Shown here: one piece after another, positions 28,981-42,202 of the stretch
Numbering within the stretch: the first letter of the stretch is position 1
Layout: each line of letters opens with the position of its first letter
Source: an uncultured beta proteobacterium
Lineage (GTDB): Bacteria > Pseudomonadota > Gammaproteobacteria > Burkholderiales > Burkholderiaceae_C
Direction: 5' to 3'
Length of the DNA: 64,000 nucleotides
NCBI GenBank assembly: GCA_903828235.1
Contig: CAIKLM010000155.1
Span: forward strand, 23,610-87,609
Made by a program: the position numbers and the translations under genes
Notes under the pieces: model-generated
Seen by the model: the letters and a program-made list of their open reading frames with translations, nothing else
Database searches by the model: none
Told to the model about the DNA's origin: nothing

Positions 28981-30180
28981 GTGAAGAGCATTCGCCTGCA
29001 CGAGGGCCGCGAGCGCAGCCTGCTCAAGCGCCACCCCTGGGTGTTCGACGGCGCCGTGGCGCGCGGCCGCGCCGACCCCGGCGAGACCGTGCGCGTGGAG
29101 GCCGCCGACGGCCGCTTCCTGGCCTGGGGCGCGTTCAGCCCGGCCAGCCGCATCCGCGTGCGCTGCTGGAGCTTCGACGAGGCCGAGCGCATCGATGCGG
29201 CGCTGTTCGCGCGGCGCATCGGCCGCGCCGTGGCGCTGCGCCAGCGCCTGGGCGTGGCCAGCACCGGCGTGCGCCTGGTGCACGGCGAGGCCGACGGCCT
29301 GCCCGGGCTGGTGGTGGACCGTTATGGCGAGGGGCCGGGCGATGCCCTGCTCGTGGCCCAGTTCGGCAGTGCCGGTGTCGAGCGCTGGAAGCCGGCCATC
29401 GCCGACGCGCTGCTGCAGGCCACCGGCGGCACGCGCCTGTACGAGCGCAGCGACGCCAGCGTGCGCGAGCTCGAGGGCCTGCCCGCCGTCACCGGCTGGC
29501 TGCGTGGCGGCGGCGACACCGCGGCCACCATCACCGAGCACGGCTGGCGGCTGACGCTGGACGTGGCCGAGGGCCACAAGACCGGCTTCTACCTCGACCA
29601 GCGCGACAACCGCGGCCTGCTGGCGCGCTGGGTTCGCCACTTCGGCGTCGGCCGCGTGCTCAACGCCTACTGCTACACCGGCGGCTTCACGGTGGCGGCG
29701 CTGGCCGGCGGCGCGCGCGAGGTGCTCAGCGTCGACAGCTCCGGCCCCGCGCTGGCGCGCGTGCAGCAGCACGTGCGGCTCAACGGCTTCGACGAGTCGG
29801 CCAGCCGCGTGGCCGAGGCCGACGTGCCGGCGCTGCTGAAGCGGGCGCTGCACGACGGCGAGCGCTTCGACGCCATCGTGCTGGACCCGCCCAAGTTCGC
29901 GCCCACCGCCGCGCACGCCGAGCGTGCGGCGCGGGCCTACAAGCACATCAACCTGCTGGCCCTGCAGTTGCTGGCGCCGGGCGGGCTGCTGCTCACCTTC
30001 AGCTGCAGCGGTGGCGTCGGCGCCGACCTGTTCCACAAGATCGTGGCCGGCGCGGCGCTGGACGCTGGGGTCGACGGCGCCATCCTGCAGCGCCTGGAGG
30101 GTGCGCCCGACCACCCGACGACGATGACCTTCCCCGAGGGCGAGTACCTCAAGGGCCTGGCGATACTGAAGTCGTCCTGA
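28981..30180 (+). CDS. Class I SAM-dependent 23S rRNA methyltransferase (RlmI-like)
   Basis: KRHPWVFDGAVARG, GHKTGFYLDQRDNRGL, VLNAYCYTGGFTVAALAGGAREVLSVDSS, DAIVLDPPKFAP. Confidence 0.93.
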   Translation: MKSIRLHEGRERSLLKRHPWVFDGAVARGRADPGETVRVEAADGRFLAWGAFSPASRIRVRCWSFDEAERIDAALFARRIGRAVALRQRLGVASTGVRLVHGEADGLPGLVVDRYGEGPGDALLVAQFGSAGVERWKPAIADALLQATGGTRLYERSDASVRELEGLPAVTGWLRGGGDTAATITEHGWRLTLDVAEGHKTGFYLDQRDNRGLLARWVRHFGVGRVLNAYCYTGGFTVAALAGGAREVLSVDSSGPALARVQQHVRLNGFDESASRVAEADVPALLKRALHDGERFDAIVLDPPKFAPTAAHAERAARAYKHINLLALQLLAPGGLLLTFSCSGGVGADLFHKIVAGAALDAGVDGAILQRLEGAPDHPTTMTFPEGEYLKGLAILKSS

Positions 30181-30187
30181 TCCGCGC

Positions 30188-31144
30188 TCAGGCCGGTGCT
30201 GAAGTCGGCCTCAGCCGCTCGCGCAGCGCCTGCTCGAGCTGGTTCCACACGTAGCGCATCGACGCCGACCGGCGCAGCTCGTCGTGCGCGCACAGCCACA
30301 CCTCCTGCACCTGGCCGAAGCGGTCGGCCAGCACGCGCCGCAGGCCGGGCCGCGTGGCGGCCACGTCCACCAGGTAGGCGGCGACGCCCATGCCGGCCTC
30401 GACGGCGGCCTGGCGCGCCAGGATCGAGTCGGACCGCAGCCGGAAGCGGATGGGCCGGGCCGGCGGCTCTCCGCGCACCATGGGCGCCAGCGGCGTGGCC
30501 TCGCGGTCGAAGCCGGCCACGAAGGCACCCTCGGGGATCTCGAAGCCCGTTGGCTCGCCGTGGCGCTGCAGCAGCGACTCGTGCGCGTACAGGCCCAGCT
30601 CGGTGTTGCCCACGTGCACCGCGATCAGGCCTTCCTGCTCGGGCCTGAAGAACCGCACCGCGATGTCGGCTTCGCGGCGCAGCAGGTTCTCGGCGCGGTT
30701 GGACACCGACAGCTCGATCTCCAGCTCGGGCTGCTCGGCCAGCATGCGCGCCACCAGCGGCGCCAACACCTGCGTGGCGTACACCTCCGAGGCGGCGATG
30801 CGCACCGTGCCCACCAGGGCGTGCCGCGCCCCGGCGAACAGGCGCTCGGCCTCGCGCGCCGAGGCCTTCATGGCCGAGACGGCGGCATGCAGCGCGTGCG
30901 CGCGCTCGGTGGGCTTGAGCCGGCCGGGCTGGCGCACGAACAGCGCCTCGCCCAGCGCGCGCTCGAGCTCGCGCAGGTGGCGGCCGACGCTGGGCTGCGT
31001 GGTGGCCAGCCGGCGCGCCGCCTCGGTGAGCGTGCCGGCCTCGTAGACGGCGATGAACGAGCGCAGCAGGTTCCAGTCGCTCAGTTGCGGGCCGGCCGGC
31101 GGGGCCGCGCGAACGGGGTCTGCAGGACGTGGGCGCTCGGGCAT
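30188..31144 (-). CDS. LysR family transcriptional regulator
   Basis: LRSFIAVYEAGTLTEAARRLATTQPSVGRHLRELERALGEALFVRQ. Confidence 0.94.
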   Translation of the reverse strand: MPERPRPADPVRAAPPAGPQLSDWNLLRSFIAVYEAGTLTEAARRLATTQPSVGRHLRELERALGEALFVRQPGRLKPTERAHALHAAVSAMKASAREAERLFAGARHALVGTVRIAASEVYATQVLAPLVARMLAEQPELEIELSVSNRAENLLRREADIAVRFFRPEQEGLIAVHVGNTELGLYAHESLLQRHGEPTGFEIPEGAFVAGFDREATPLAPMVRGEPPARPIRFRLRSDSILARQAAVEAGMGVAAYLVDVAATRPGLRRVLADRFGQVQEVWLCAHDELRRSASMRYVWNQLEQALRERLRPTSAPA

Positions 31145-31164
31145 CGGTTCAGTATCGCGCGCGT

Positions 31165-32361
31165 TCAGGTGCGCAGCATCGTGGCCAGTTCACGGCGCGG
31201 CGAGGGCCCGGCGGGTGCGACGGAGTAGCCCACGCGCGCCAGCATCTGCACGGTGCCCTGGGCCGGGTCCACCCCCAGCGCGCGGTGCACGGCGGCGTAG
31301 GGCCCGCGCATGACGTCGAACTCCTGCAGCGCCTGCGACACGGGGTGCATGTCCACGCCCGCCGCCGTGGCCAGCAGGTGCTGCCGCACGTAGGCGCGCC
31401 CGGCATCGACCTGCTGTGCGCGCGCGTTGCCCGTGCTGGCCAGCCACAGGAAGCCGCTGCCGGTCTCGTACGGCGTCCAGTGGTCCATCACGCGCTGCAG
31501 GCTGCTCTGGCCGCGCTGCGGCACCTGCATCGGGTCGAACAGGCCGGTGGCGTGCAGCATGCGGATCATCGGGCTCGACATGCTGATGCCGTCGCGGTGC
31601 TGGGCGATGGCGTCGGGGCCGATGCGCATCAGGCGCGCCGACTCCAGCCAGGTGGCCGGCGTGATGGCCTCGATCTCGTACGCCTCGCGTGCGATGCGGC
31701 GCAGCGCCGCCAAGGGCTCGGCCGCGGTCACCGTGCCGGCCTGCAGGCCGTGGCGGCGCGCCGCCTCGACCCAGGCCGACGCGAGCGCCGCGGGCAGCGG
31801 GCGGCCCTCGGCGTAGGCGGTCTTGGCGGTGTGGCGTCGGGCGATGGCGGCGTACAGCGGGTCGCGCGGGGCCGAGCCGGCCGGCCCCATCGTGAGCGTG
31901 GCCACCACGGTGCCGGCCGGCAGGCTGCGCGCGGCGGGCGCGCCCTGCGGGAAGAGCGTCACCGTCACCGCGTGCCCGCGCTCGGCCGCGGCGATCACGG
32001 CCAGCTCGATGAACGCGCCGCAGCCGATCAGGATCTGGCGGCCGAAGGGGTCGGTCTCGGGGAGCAGCCGCTCGCCGTCGCACACCAGCTGGATGCGGCC
32101 GGGCTCGCGCAGGTCGGCGATCCAGGGCTGGCGGTTGTGCGGGTTGGGCGCCAGCAGCGCATGCGCCAGCATGAAGCGGCGCAGCTCGGATTCGGCCGTG
32201 GCCGTGCGCCAGGGCTGCACGGCGGCCTCGGGCAGGCCGCTGGCGCAGCCGGTGGAGCCCAGGCCGGCGGCCAGGACGGCGCCGCCGCCGACCAGCCGGA
32301 TGAAGGCGCGGCGCGGCGGAAGCGAGGGGATGTTGCCCGCAGGAGGGAGGCGGTTGTTCAT
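31165..32361 (-). CDS. Acg-family FMN-binding oxidoreductase (nitroreductase-like), Tat-type signal
   Basis: RRAFIRLVGGGAVLAAGLGSTGC; ALLAPNPHNRQPWIADL; DPFGRQILIGCGAFIELAVIAA. Confidence 0.85.
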   Translation of the reverse strand: MNNRLPPAGNIPSLPPRRAFIRLVGGGAVLAAGLGSTGCASGLPEAAVQPWRTATAESELRRFMLAHALLAPNPHNRQPWIADLREPGRIQLVCDGERLLPETDPFGRQILIGCGAFIELAVIAAAERGHAVTVTLFPQGAPAARSLPAGTVVATLTMGPAGSAPRDPLYAAIARRHTAKTAYAEGRPLPAALASAWVEAARRHGLQAGTVTAAEPLAALRRIAREAYEIEAITPATWLESARLMRIGPDAIAQHRDGISMSSPMIRMLHATGLFDPMQVPQRGQSSLQRVMDHWTPYETGSGFLWLASTGNARAQQVDAGRAYVRQHLLATAAGVDMHPVSQALQEFDVMRGPYAAVHRALGVDPAQGTVQMLARVGYSVAPAGPSPRRELATMLRT

Positions 32362-32497
32362 GGCGGCGGCTGTCGGGTTGGTGAAACGAGCCGCCATGCT
32401 CGCTGGACGGCAACCGCCTGACCAGCCGCGCGCCGGCATGGCAGCCATGCAAGCCTGCATGGCCGGCACGCGCGGGGCGGCTGGTCCGCCGCGCCGT

Positions 32498-34288
<1,791 letters not shown>

Positions 34289-34407
34289 GGGTGGGTCCTC
34301 CTGTTTGTGTTTGGGGTCAGGGTTCACCCTTGGGATGCTCCGCCCGCGTGCCCCTGTCCGGAAGAGGGGTTTCCCATGGGGCCCGGGCGAGGCGCTGTCT
34401 CCGCCGT

Positions 34408-34917
34408 TCAGGCGCGTGGCAGCTTCAGCCGCGGGTCGAACTTGGCCCGCTTGACGGCGAAGTAGGCCTTCACGTTGCGCACGTTGGCGTCCTGCGTGAA
34501 CAGGCGCTGGGCCAGCGCCTGGTAGCCCGGCATGTCGGCGCAGTGCACCACGAGCACGAAGTCCGGGCCGGGCGAGACGCGCCACAGCTGCTGCACCTCG
34601 TCGTCGTCGGCGATGCGCTGCTCGAAGGCGTCGAGGTGCTCGGCGCCCTGGCGGTCGAGCGTGATCTCCACCAGGGCCGTCAGGCCGTGGCCGATGCGGT
34701 CGGGGTTCAGCAGCGCCACCTGCCGCGCGATGACGCCCGCGTCCGTCAGCCGGCGCACGCGGCGAAGCGCCGTGGCCGGGCTGGTGTGCGCCGCCTCGGC
34801 CAGGGCGTGGTTGGTGAGCGAGGCGTCGGATTGCAGAAGTTCAAGCAGGCGCCGATCGGTGTCATCCAGAAGAATGGCAGAAGATTTCAAGACAAGTCCA
34901 TTGACGATCGAAAACAT
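34408..34917 (-). CDS. Lrp/AsnC family transcriptional regulator
   Basis: [47 protein letters not shown]. Confidence 0.95.
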   Translation of the reverse strand: MFSIVNGLVLKSSAILLDDTDRRLLELLQSDASLTNHALAEAAHTSPATALRRVRRLTDAGVIARQVALLNPDRIGHGLTALVEITLDRQGAEHLDAFEQRIADDDEVQQLWRVSPGPDFVLVVHCADMPGYQALAQRLFTQDANVRNVKAYFAVKRAKFDPRLKLPRA

Positions 34918-35024
34918 TGCATCTTCTCACGCTTGCAACTTTCAACCAAGAAGTTGCTCCTGATGAATCCATCGTTCACCCGGGCCCGCCTAGCATCGCC
35001 ACCCTCGAACCCCTGGAGGCAGCC

Positions 35025-36896
<1,872 letters not shown>

Positions 36897-36916
36897 GCTT
36901 CTTCAGGCTAGACGGT

Positions 36917-36976
36917 TGTGACTCCGACAAATAAAGTCCGTCGGGGATGAATAAAGTCCGTCGGGAGAATGTCACA
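36917..36976. mobile_element. Tn7-like transposon end at attTn7 (downstream of glmS)
   Basis: TGTGACTCCGACAAATAAAGTCCGTCGGGGATGAATAAAGTCCGTCGGGAGAATGTCACA: terminal TGT, two 16-bp AATAAAGTCCGTCGGG repeats (36930-36945, 36950-36965), 20 bp after the glmS stop. Confidence 0.6.
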
Positions 36977-37199
36977 TGATGGAATCGGCGGGCTCTGGTT
37001 GGCGTGCCCTCAGATTTCCTGGCGACTGGATTCAGGCGCTTCCTTGGATCGGCCAGCGATTCGAGATGAGATTGCTACTGGGGTGATCGGCGGTGCTGCG
37101 CCTGAGAGACCTTACGGATCCCCGTTATGACCGTCGCCTGGATGCCGCGAATGCGGGTTTCTATCGAGGCCAAGCAGGCGACTCACCTTTCAACAGAAC

Positions 37200-37618
37200 T
37201 CAGAATCCACCGGGCGACATCACGTCACTGAACGACCGCGCCACCAAGTAACGCGCCGGGTTGTCGCCGACAGCCAGGGCCTTGAAGTGCGCCTTGCCGC
37301 ACTCGATCTTGGCGCTCTCCTTGTTGCGCAGGTCGTCGGTGAACAGGCTGCTCTTGGTCTCGACCACGAAGTACAGGCGCCGGGTGCCGTCCTTGTTCAC
37401 CAGCACGGCCCAGTCGGGGTTGTAGTTGCCCAGCGGGGTGGGCACCTTGAACCAGCCGGGCAGCTTGGCGTAAAGCACCACGTCGTCGTCCTTCTCCAGG
37501 GCGTCGGCGAAGTCGCGCTCGGTGGCCGAGTCGTAGACCACGTGCTTCGAGGCATACAGCGGAGGGGGATCGGCATCGCAGCGGTCGCGGCCATTCAGCC
37601 CGGCGTTGGCAACTCACG
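37200..37618 (-). pseudogene. C-terminal remnant of type III restriction endonuclease subunit R (Res)
   Basis: PPPLYASKHVVYDSATERDFADALEKDDDVVLYAKLPGWFKVPTPLGNYNPDWAVLV..LYFVVETKSS..ESAKIECGKAHFKAL; no helicase portion present. Confidence 0.8.
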
Positions 37619-37934
37619 CTGACGGCGTCCATGCTGTCGCTGGGTCTGGCAACGGCGTGCACCCTGAAGGTCAGCTGCGCGAGGTCCAGCGGCCGCAGGT
37701 AATCGCCATGCTCTAGCCGCGCTTGTCTGGCAGATCGCGGAGGCGCAACCTCTCCGCCGACTCCATGCACTCAACTGCCGCCTGCAACCACGGCAACAGC
37801 ACCGATTTGGGTCGACTTGCCCTGACGTAGCGCGAACATTTCATTCGCCGAAGAGCGCCATGGCAATGGTTCTGCTGGGAAGCGACCGGGAAGCGCTGTC
37901 TATGCGTGGCTGGCACGGCGTTTGCTCATCACGA

Positions 37935-37948
37935 CCTGTCATAACAGG
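37935..37948. promoter_or_regulatory. Candidate GntR/HutC-type operator CCTGT-CATA-ACAGG
   Basis: Palindrome immediately upstream of the first GntR gene; TGTNATAACA core shared with 49784-49795. Confidence 0.55.
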
Positions 37949-37958
37949 CTGCAGATCC

Positions 37959-38729
37959 ATGAATGCTGTTCGCAAGACGCCATCCCAGGACACCGTACAG
38001 AACAAGGTGGTTGCGATGTCGTCGGTACCCATGCACACGCAGATCCGGGAAATCATCCGCCGGCGTGTGCTGGATGGCACCTATGCACCGCACAGCCAGA
38101 TGCCCTCGGAGAGCCAGATGATGGAGGCCTTCGCTGTGAGCCGCATCACCGTGCGGCAGGCACTGGGTGACCTGCAGAAGGAAGGTCTGATCTTCAAGGT
38201 ACCCGGCAAGGGCAGCTTCGTCGCCAAGCCGAAAGCCTTCCAGAATCTCTCGCGACTGCAGGGCTTCGGCGAGGCCATGTCGTCATCTGGCTACGAAACG
38301 TTCTCCCAGGTGCTCAGCATGCGCAGGGTGGCCGCCACGGACATCGTGGCCCGTCGCCTGATGCTCAAGCCGGCCGCGCCGGTCTTCGAAATCCAGCGCC
38401 TGCGTTTCCTGAACCGGGAGCCGATCTCGGTGGACCTGAGCTACTTCCGCCCCGAACTGGGCAAGCGCCTGGCGCAAGAAGACCTGCCGACGCGCGACAT
38501 CTTCCTGATCCTCGAAAACGACTACGGCCTGGCATTGACCCATGCCGACGTGCAGATCGAGGCGATCTCAGCCGACGAAGACCTGGCGCGTCATCTGCGC
38601 ATCGAAGAGGGCTCGCCTCTGCTGCGCATCGAGCGTCTGACCTATGCCAACGAGCAGCCTGTCGACTTCGAATTCCTCTACTACCGCGGCGATGCATTTC
38701 AGTACCGCCTGCGCATCGACCGCACCTAG
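37959..38729 (+). CDS. GntR family regulator with UTRA domain (HutC subfamily), copy 1
   Basis: PMHTQIREIIRRRVLDGTYAPHSQMPSESQMMEAFAVSRITVRQALGDLQKEGLIFKVPGKGSFVAKP. Confidence 0.95.
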   Translation: MNAVRKTPSQDTVQNKVVAMSSVPMHTQIREIIRRRVLDGTYAPHSQMPSESQMMEAFAVSRITVRQALGDLQKEGLIFKVPGKGSFVAKPKAFQNLSRLQGFGEAMSSSGYETFSQVLSMRRVAATDIVARRLMLKPAAPVFEIQRLRFLNREPISVDLSYFRPELGKRLAQEDLPTRDIFLILENDYGLALTHADVQIEAISADEDLARHLRIEEGSPLLRIERLTYANEQPVDFEFLYYRGDAFQYRLRIDRT

Positions 38730-38739
38730 GAGCCACAGC

Positions 38740-40470
38740 ATGAACACCATCTACATGGACTTCGACCTGGTCGTCATCGGCGGAGGCACCGGCGGCCCCA
38801 TGGCTGCCGTGAAAGCCAAAGAGGCCAACAAGAATTTGCGCGTCCTGCTCATCGACAAGGCCAACGTCAAGCGCAGCGGCGCGATCAGCATGGGCATGGA
38901 CGGCCTGAACAACGCCGTCATCCCGGGCCACGCCACACCAGAACAGTACGTCAAGGAGATCACCGTCGCCAATGACGGCATCGTCGACCAGGAAGCGGTG
39001 ATGGCCTACGCCAGCGGCAGCTTCGACATGATCCAGGAACTGGACCGCTGGGGCGTCAAGTTCGAGAAGGACGAGACCGGGGACTACAGCGTGCGAAAGG
39101 TGCACCACTTGGGCGCCTATGTGTTGCCCATGCCGGAGGGGCATCACATGAAGAAGATTCTCTACCGCCAGCTCAAGCGTGCGCGGGTGGAGATCACCAA
39201 CCGCGTCGTCGTCACGCGCGTGCTGACGGGCCCCAGCGGAGAGGTGTCTGCCGTGATGGGCTTCGATTGCCGTACCGCGGAACTGGTCGTGATCCGTACC
39301 AAGGCGGCAGTGATCAGCACGGGCGCAGCGGGGCGCCTCGGCCTACCCGCCTCGGGCTACCTGATGGGCACCTACGAAAACCCCACCAACTGCGGCGACG
39401 GCCACGCCATGGCCTTCCATGCCGGTGCCGACCTGGCCAACCTGGAGTGCTTCCAGATCAACCCATTGATCAAGGACTACAACGGCCCAGCCTGCGCCTA
39501 CGTCACGGGCCCGTTGGGGGGATACACGGCCAACTCCAAAGGGGACCGCTTCATCGAGTGCGATTACTGGAGCGGCCAAATGATGCAGGAGTTCTACAAC
39601 GAACTGCTCAGCGGCAACGGCCCGGTCTTCCTGAAGCTCGACCATCTGGCTGAAGAGACCATCCAGGAGATCGAGACCATCCTGCACAGCAACGAGCGCC
39701 CGAGCCGCGGCCGCTTTCATGAAGGCCGCGGCACCAACTACCGCAAGCAGATGATCGAGATGCACATCTCCGAGATCGGTTTCTGCAGCGGCCATAGCGC
39801 CTCAGGCATTCACGTCAACGCTCGCGGCGAGACGTCCGTCAAGGGCCTGTACGCGGCGGGTGACTGCGCCAGCGTGCCCCACAACTACATGTTGGGTGCC
39901 TTTGTCTACGGCAAGCTGTGTGGCGAGAACGCCGCAGCATATTGCGCCGAGGTCGGCCAGACGGCCCACGACGACGAGGCCGAAGCCGCAGAAGCGGCAC
40001 GCATCCTGGCCCCGCTGCAGCGCAGCGGCGGGCTCACGCCGTACCAGATCGAATACAAGACGCGCCGGCTGGTCAATGACTACCTGCAACCGCCCAAGAT
40101 CACCAGCAAGTACCTGATCGGGCTGCGGCGCTTCGCCGAGATCCGCGAAGACCTGCAGGCGATGTCGGCAGCTGATCCGCATGAGCTGATGCGCGCCATG
40201 GAAGCGCACTCCATCCTTGATTGCGCCGAGATGGCGGCGCGCGCTTCGCTGTTCCGCACCGAGAGCCGCTGGGGCCTGTACCACCACTTCGTGGACCACC
40301 CCGAGCGCGACGACGCCAACTGGTTCTGCCACTCGCTGCTGAGCCGTGACGAAACCGGCCAGATGGCGCTGCGCAAGAAGGCCATTGAGCCCTACATCGT
40401 GCCCGTCGACGACGAAGAGCGTACCGCTTACCAGCGGCTGCGCGTGGCGCCGTCGGCCGAAGCCGCCTGA
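38740..40470 (+). CDS. FAD-binding oxidoreductase, fumarate reductase / adenylylsulfate reductase alpha (AprA)-like
   Basis: FDLVVIGGGTGGPMAAVKAKEANKNLRVLLIDKANVKRSGAISMGMDGLNNAVIPG; GLYAAGDCASVPHNYMLGAFVYGKLCGENAA. Confidence 0.9.
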   Translation: MNTIYMDFDLVVIGGGTGGPMAAVKAKEANKNLRVLLIDKANVKRSGAISMGMDGLNNAVIPGHATPEQYVKEITVANDGIVDQEAVMAYASGSFDMIQELDRWGVKFEKDETGDYSVRKVHHLGAYVLPMPEGHHMKKILYRQLKRARVEITNRVVVTRVLTGPSGEVSAVMGFDCRTAELVVIRTKAAVISTGAAGRLGLPASGYLMGTYENPTNCGDGHAMAFHAGADLANLECFQINPLIKDYNGPACAYVTGPLGGYTANSKGDRFIECDYWSGQMMQEFYNELLSGNGPVFLKLDHLAEETIQEIETILHSNERPSRGRFHEGRGTNYRKQMIEMHISEIGFCSGHSASGIHVNARGETSVKGLYAAGDCASVPHNYMLGAFVYGKLCGENAAAYCAEVGQTAHDDEAEAAEAARILAPLQRSGGLTPYQIEYKTRRLVNDYLQPPKITSKYLIGLRRFAEIREDLQAMSAADPHELMRAMEAHSILDCAEMAARASLFRTESRWGLYHHFVDHPERDDANWFCHSLLSRDETGQMALRKKAIEPYIVPVDDEERTAYQRLRVAPSAEAA

Positions 40471-40514
40471 CTGTCAGCACCGGCCGCTGTTCACCCCCAA
40501 TTCTGGAGAAGCCC

Positions 40515-40748
40515 ATGCCACTCGCCACCACCTTGACCCAGGTACCCGTGCGCGTTGACGCCGACAAGTGCATTGCCGACAAGGGTTGCACCGTCTGCGT
40601 TGATGTCTGCCCGCTGGACGTGCTGGCCATCGACCTGACCAGCAAGAAGGCCTACATGAAGTTCGACGAATGCTGGTACTGCATGCCCTGCGAACAGGAC
40701 TGCCCCACCGGCGCCGTGTCGGTGGACATTCCCTACCTGCTGCGCTGA
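40515..40748 (+). CDS. 2x[4Fe-4S] ferredoxin, AprB-like small subunit
   Basis: DKCIADKGCTVCVDVCPLDVLAID..DECWYCMPCEQDCPTGAVSVD. Confidence 0.92.
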   Translation: MPLATTLTQVPVRVDADKCIADKGCTVCVDVCPLDVLAIDLTSKKAYMKFDECWYCMPCEQDCPTGAVSVDIPYLLR

Positions 40749-40759
40749 CGGGGCCCGCC

Positions 40760-41728
40760 ATGACTGCGCCTTCTGCAATGGCCCTGCGTTTGGCCGACCC
40801 TGACGCCACCGTGCGGCGTTTGGCTGTGATGGACCTGCCCTACAGCGACGAGGACGACACCGTTCCCTTGTTGCTGCCCTGTCTGGCCGACAGCGACGCT
40901 CTGGTGCGCATCGAAGCCATCAAGGCCCTCGAGGGCATCGAAGAGCCCGAGGTGGTCAAGGCGCTGGCTCCCATGTTGTTGGATGCCGATACCGAGGTTC
41001 GCAAGGCCGCCGGCACGGTGTTGGCTGAACTGAAGGAGACTGCGTCGGCCGCGCCACTGCTGCCCCTGCTAACGGGCCAACCGCCCGCGGTGCGCGCGCT
41101 GGCCCTGCATGCGGTGCGGGCACTACGCGCCCCTGCGGCCTTTGACCCAGCCCTGCAGTCGCTGCGCGACCCCGATGCCAGCGTGCGCCGTGAGGCCGTT
41201 GGCGTGCTGGGCTACTTGAAAGACCCGGCGGCCATCGGCGAGTTGGCCGAAGTGGCGGCCAACGACCCCGAAGCCGAGGTGCGCCGCATCGCCGTTGGCG
41301 CGCTGGGCTACGCCAGCAGCGTCAGCGTCCTCCCAGCGCTGACGCGGGCGCTGGCCGACGGCGCCTGGATGGTGCGCGAAGAAGCCGCGCAGACCATCGG
41401 CAAGCTGCGCTTGTCACTGGCCATTGCCGACCTGGTTCGCGCCATGCAGGACGACTACTGGCAGGTGCGCGTGAAGGCCGCGCGCAGCCTGGGCCTGCTG
41501 AAGGCCGAGGCCGGCTTGCCCAGCCTGGTGGACTCGCTCACGCACACCATCAGCAACCTGCGCAAGGAAGCCGTGATCGCGTTGGGCGAAATCGGCGACA
41601 CGCGCGCCATCGCACCGCTGGAAGCCGCGCTCGGCGACGGCGATCCGGATGTGCGCAAGCTCGCACGCCTGGCGCTCACGGCCATCGGCCTGGCGCAGAA
41701 GGCCCGGCAACCGGGAGGCGCCGCATGA
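40760..41728 (+). CDS. HEAT-repeat domain protein
   Basis: Repeated units such as [92 protein letters not shown]. Confidence 0.92.
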   Translation: MTAPSAMALRLADPDATVRRLAVMDLPYSDEDDTVPLLLPCLADSDALVRIEAIKALEGIEEPEVVKALAPMLLDADTEVRKAAGTVLAELKETASAAPLLPLLTGQPPAVRALALHAVRALRAPAAFDPALQSLRDPDASVRREAVGVLGYLKDPAAIGELAEVAANDPEAEVRRIAVGALGYASSVSVLPALTRALADGAWMVREEAAQTIGKLRLSLAIADLVRAMQDDYWQVRVKAARSLGLLKAEAGLPSLVDSLTHTISNLRKEAVIALGEIGDTRAIAPLEAALGDGDPDVRKLARLALTAIGLAQKARQPGGAA

Positions 41729-42057
41729 CCTTCGTCGTCACCGAAGCCTGCATCCGCTGCAAGTACACCGACTGCGTCAGTGTCTGCCCGGTGGACTGCT
41801 TCCACGAGGGCCCCAACTTTCTGGTCATCGACCCCGAGGAATGCATCGACTGTGCCGTCTGCGTGCCCGAGTGTCCGGTAAGTGCCATCGTGGCAGATAC
41901 CGACGTGCCCGCCGACCAGCAGGCCTTCATCGAGATCAATTCGCGCTATGCCGCCACCTGGCCCGTCATCAGCCAGGCGGGCACGCCGCTGCCAGACGCC
42001 GAGCAGTGGGCTGACGCCAAAGGAAAGCTGCAGTACCTGTTGGAGGTGCACACCTAG
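41725..42057 (+). CDS. fdxA: Ferredoxin, FdxA-type 7Fe
   Basis: [55 protein letters not shown]. Confidence 0.92.
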   Translation: MTFVVTEACIRCKYTDCVSVCPVDCFHEGPNFLVIDPEECIDCAVCVPECPVSAIVADTDVPADQQAFIEINSRYAATWPVISQAGTPLPDAEQWADAKGKLQYLLEVHT

Positions 42058-42202
42058 CCAGCCTACCTGACCCCCAGCATTACAGCCTAGACAGCGGCGT
42101 TGACCGACGCCGCGCAGACCACCTCAGGTGGCACCCGTCCTGGCCCTGATGGAGACGAACACATTTCCCGCCTGCCCAGCCCATCGCACGGAGAACCTGT
42201 TC

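Noticed and set aside
36930-36965. CRISPR-like direct repeats
   Set aside because: Only two 16-bp copies with a 4-bp gap; better explained as transposase-binding repeats at a transposon end.
37200-37618. Fragment as a TnsA-like endonuclease of the Tn7-like element
   Set aside because: The LPGWFKVPTPLGNYNPDWAVLV...ETKSS pattern fits the type III Res C-terminus better than TnsA; no TnsA HTH region or tnsB follows.
38740-40748. Canonical dissimilatory APS reductase (aprBA)
   Set aside because: The ferredoxin is short, gene order is reversed and sat/aprM/qmo are absent; only an Apr-like assignment is supportable.
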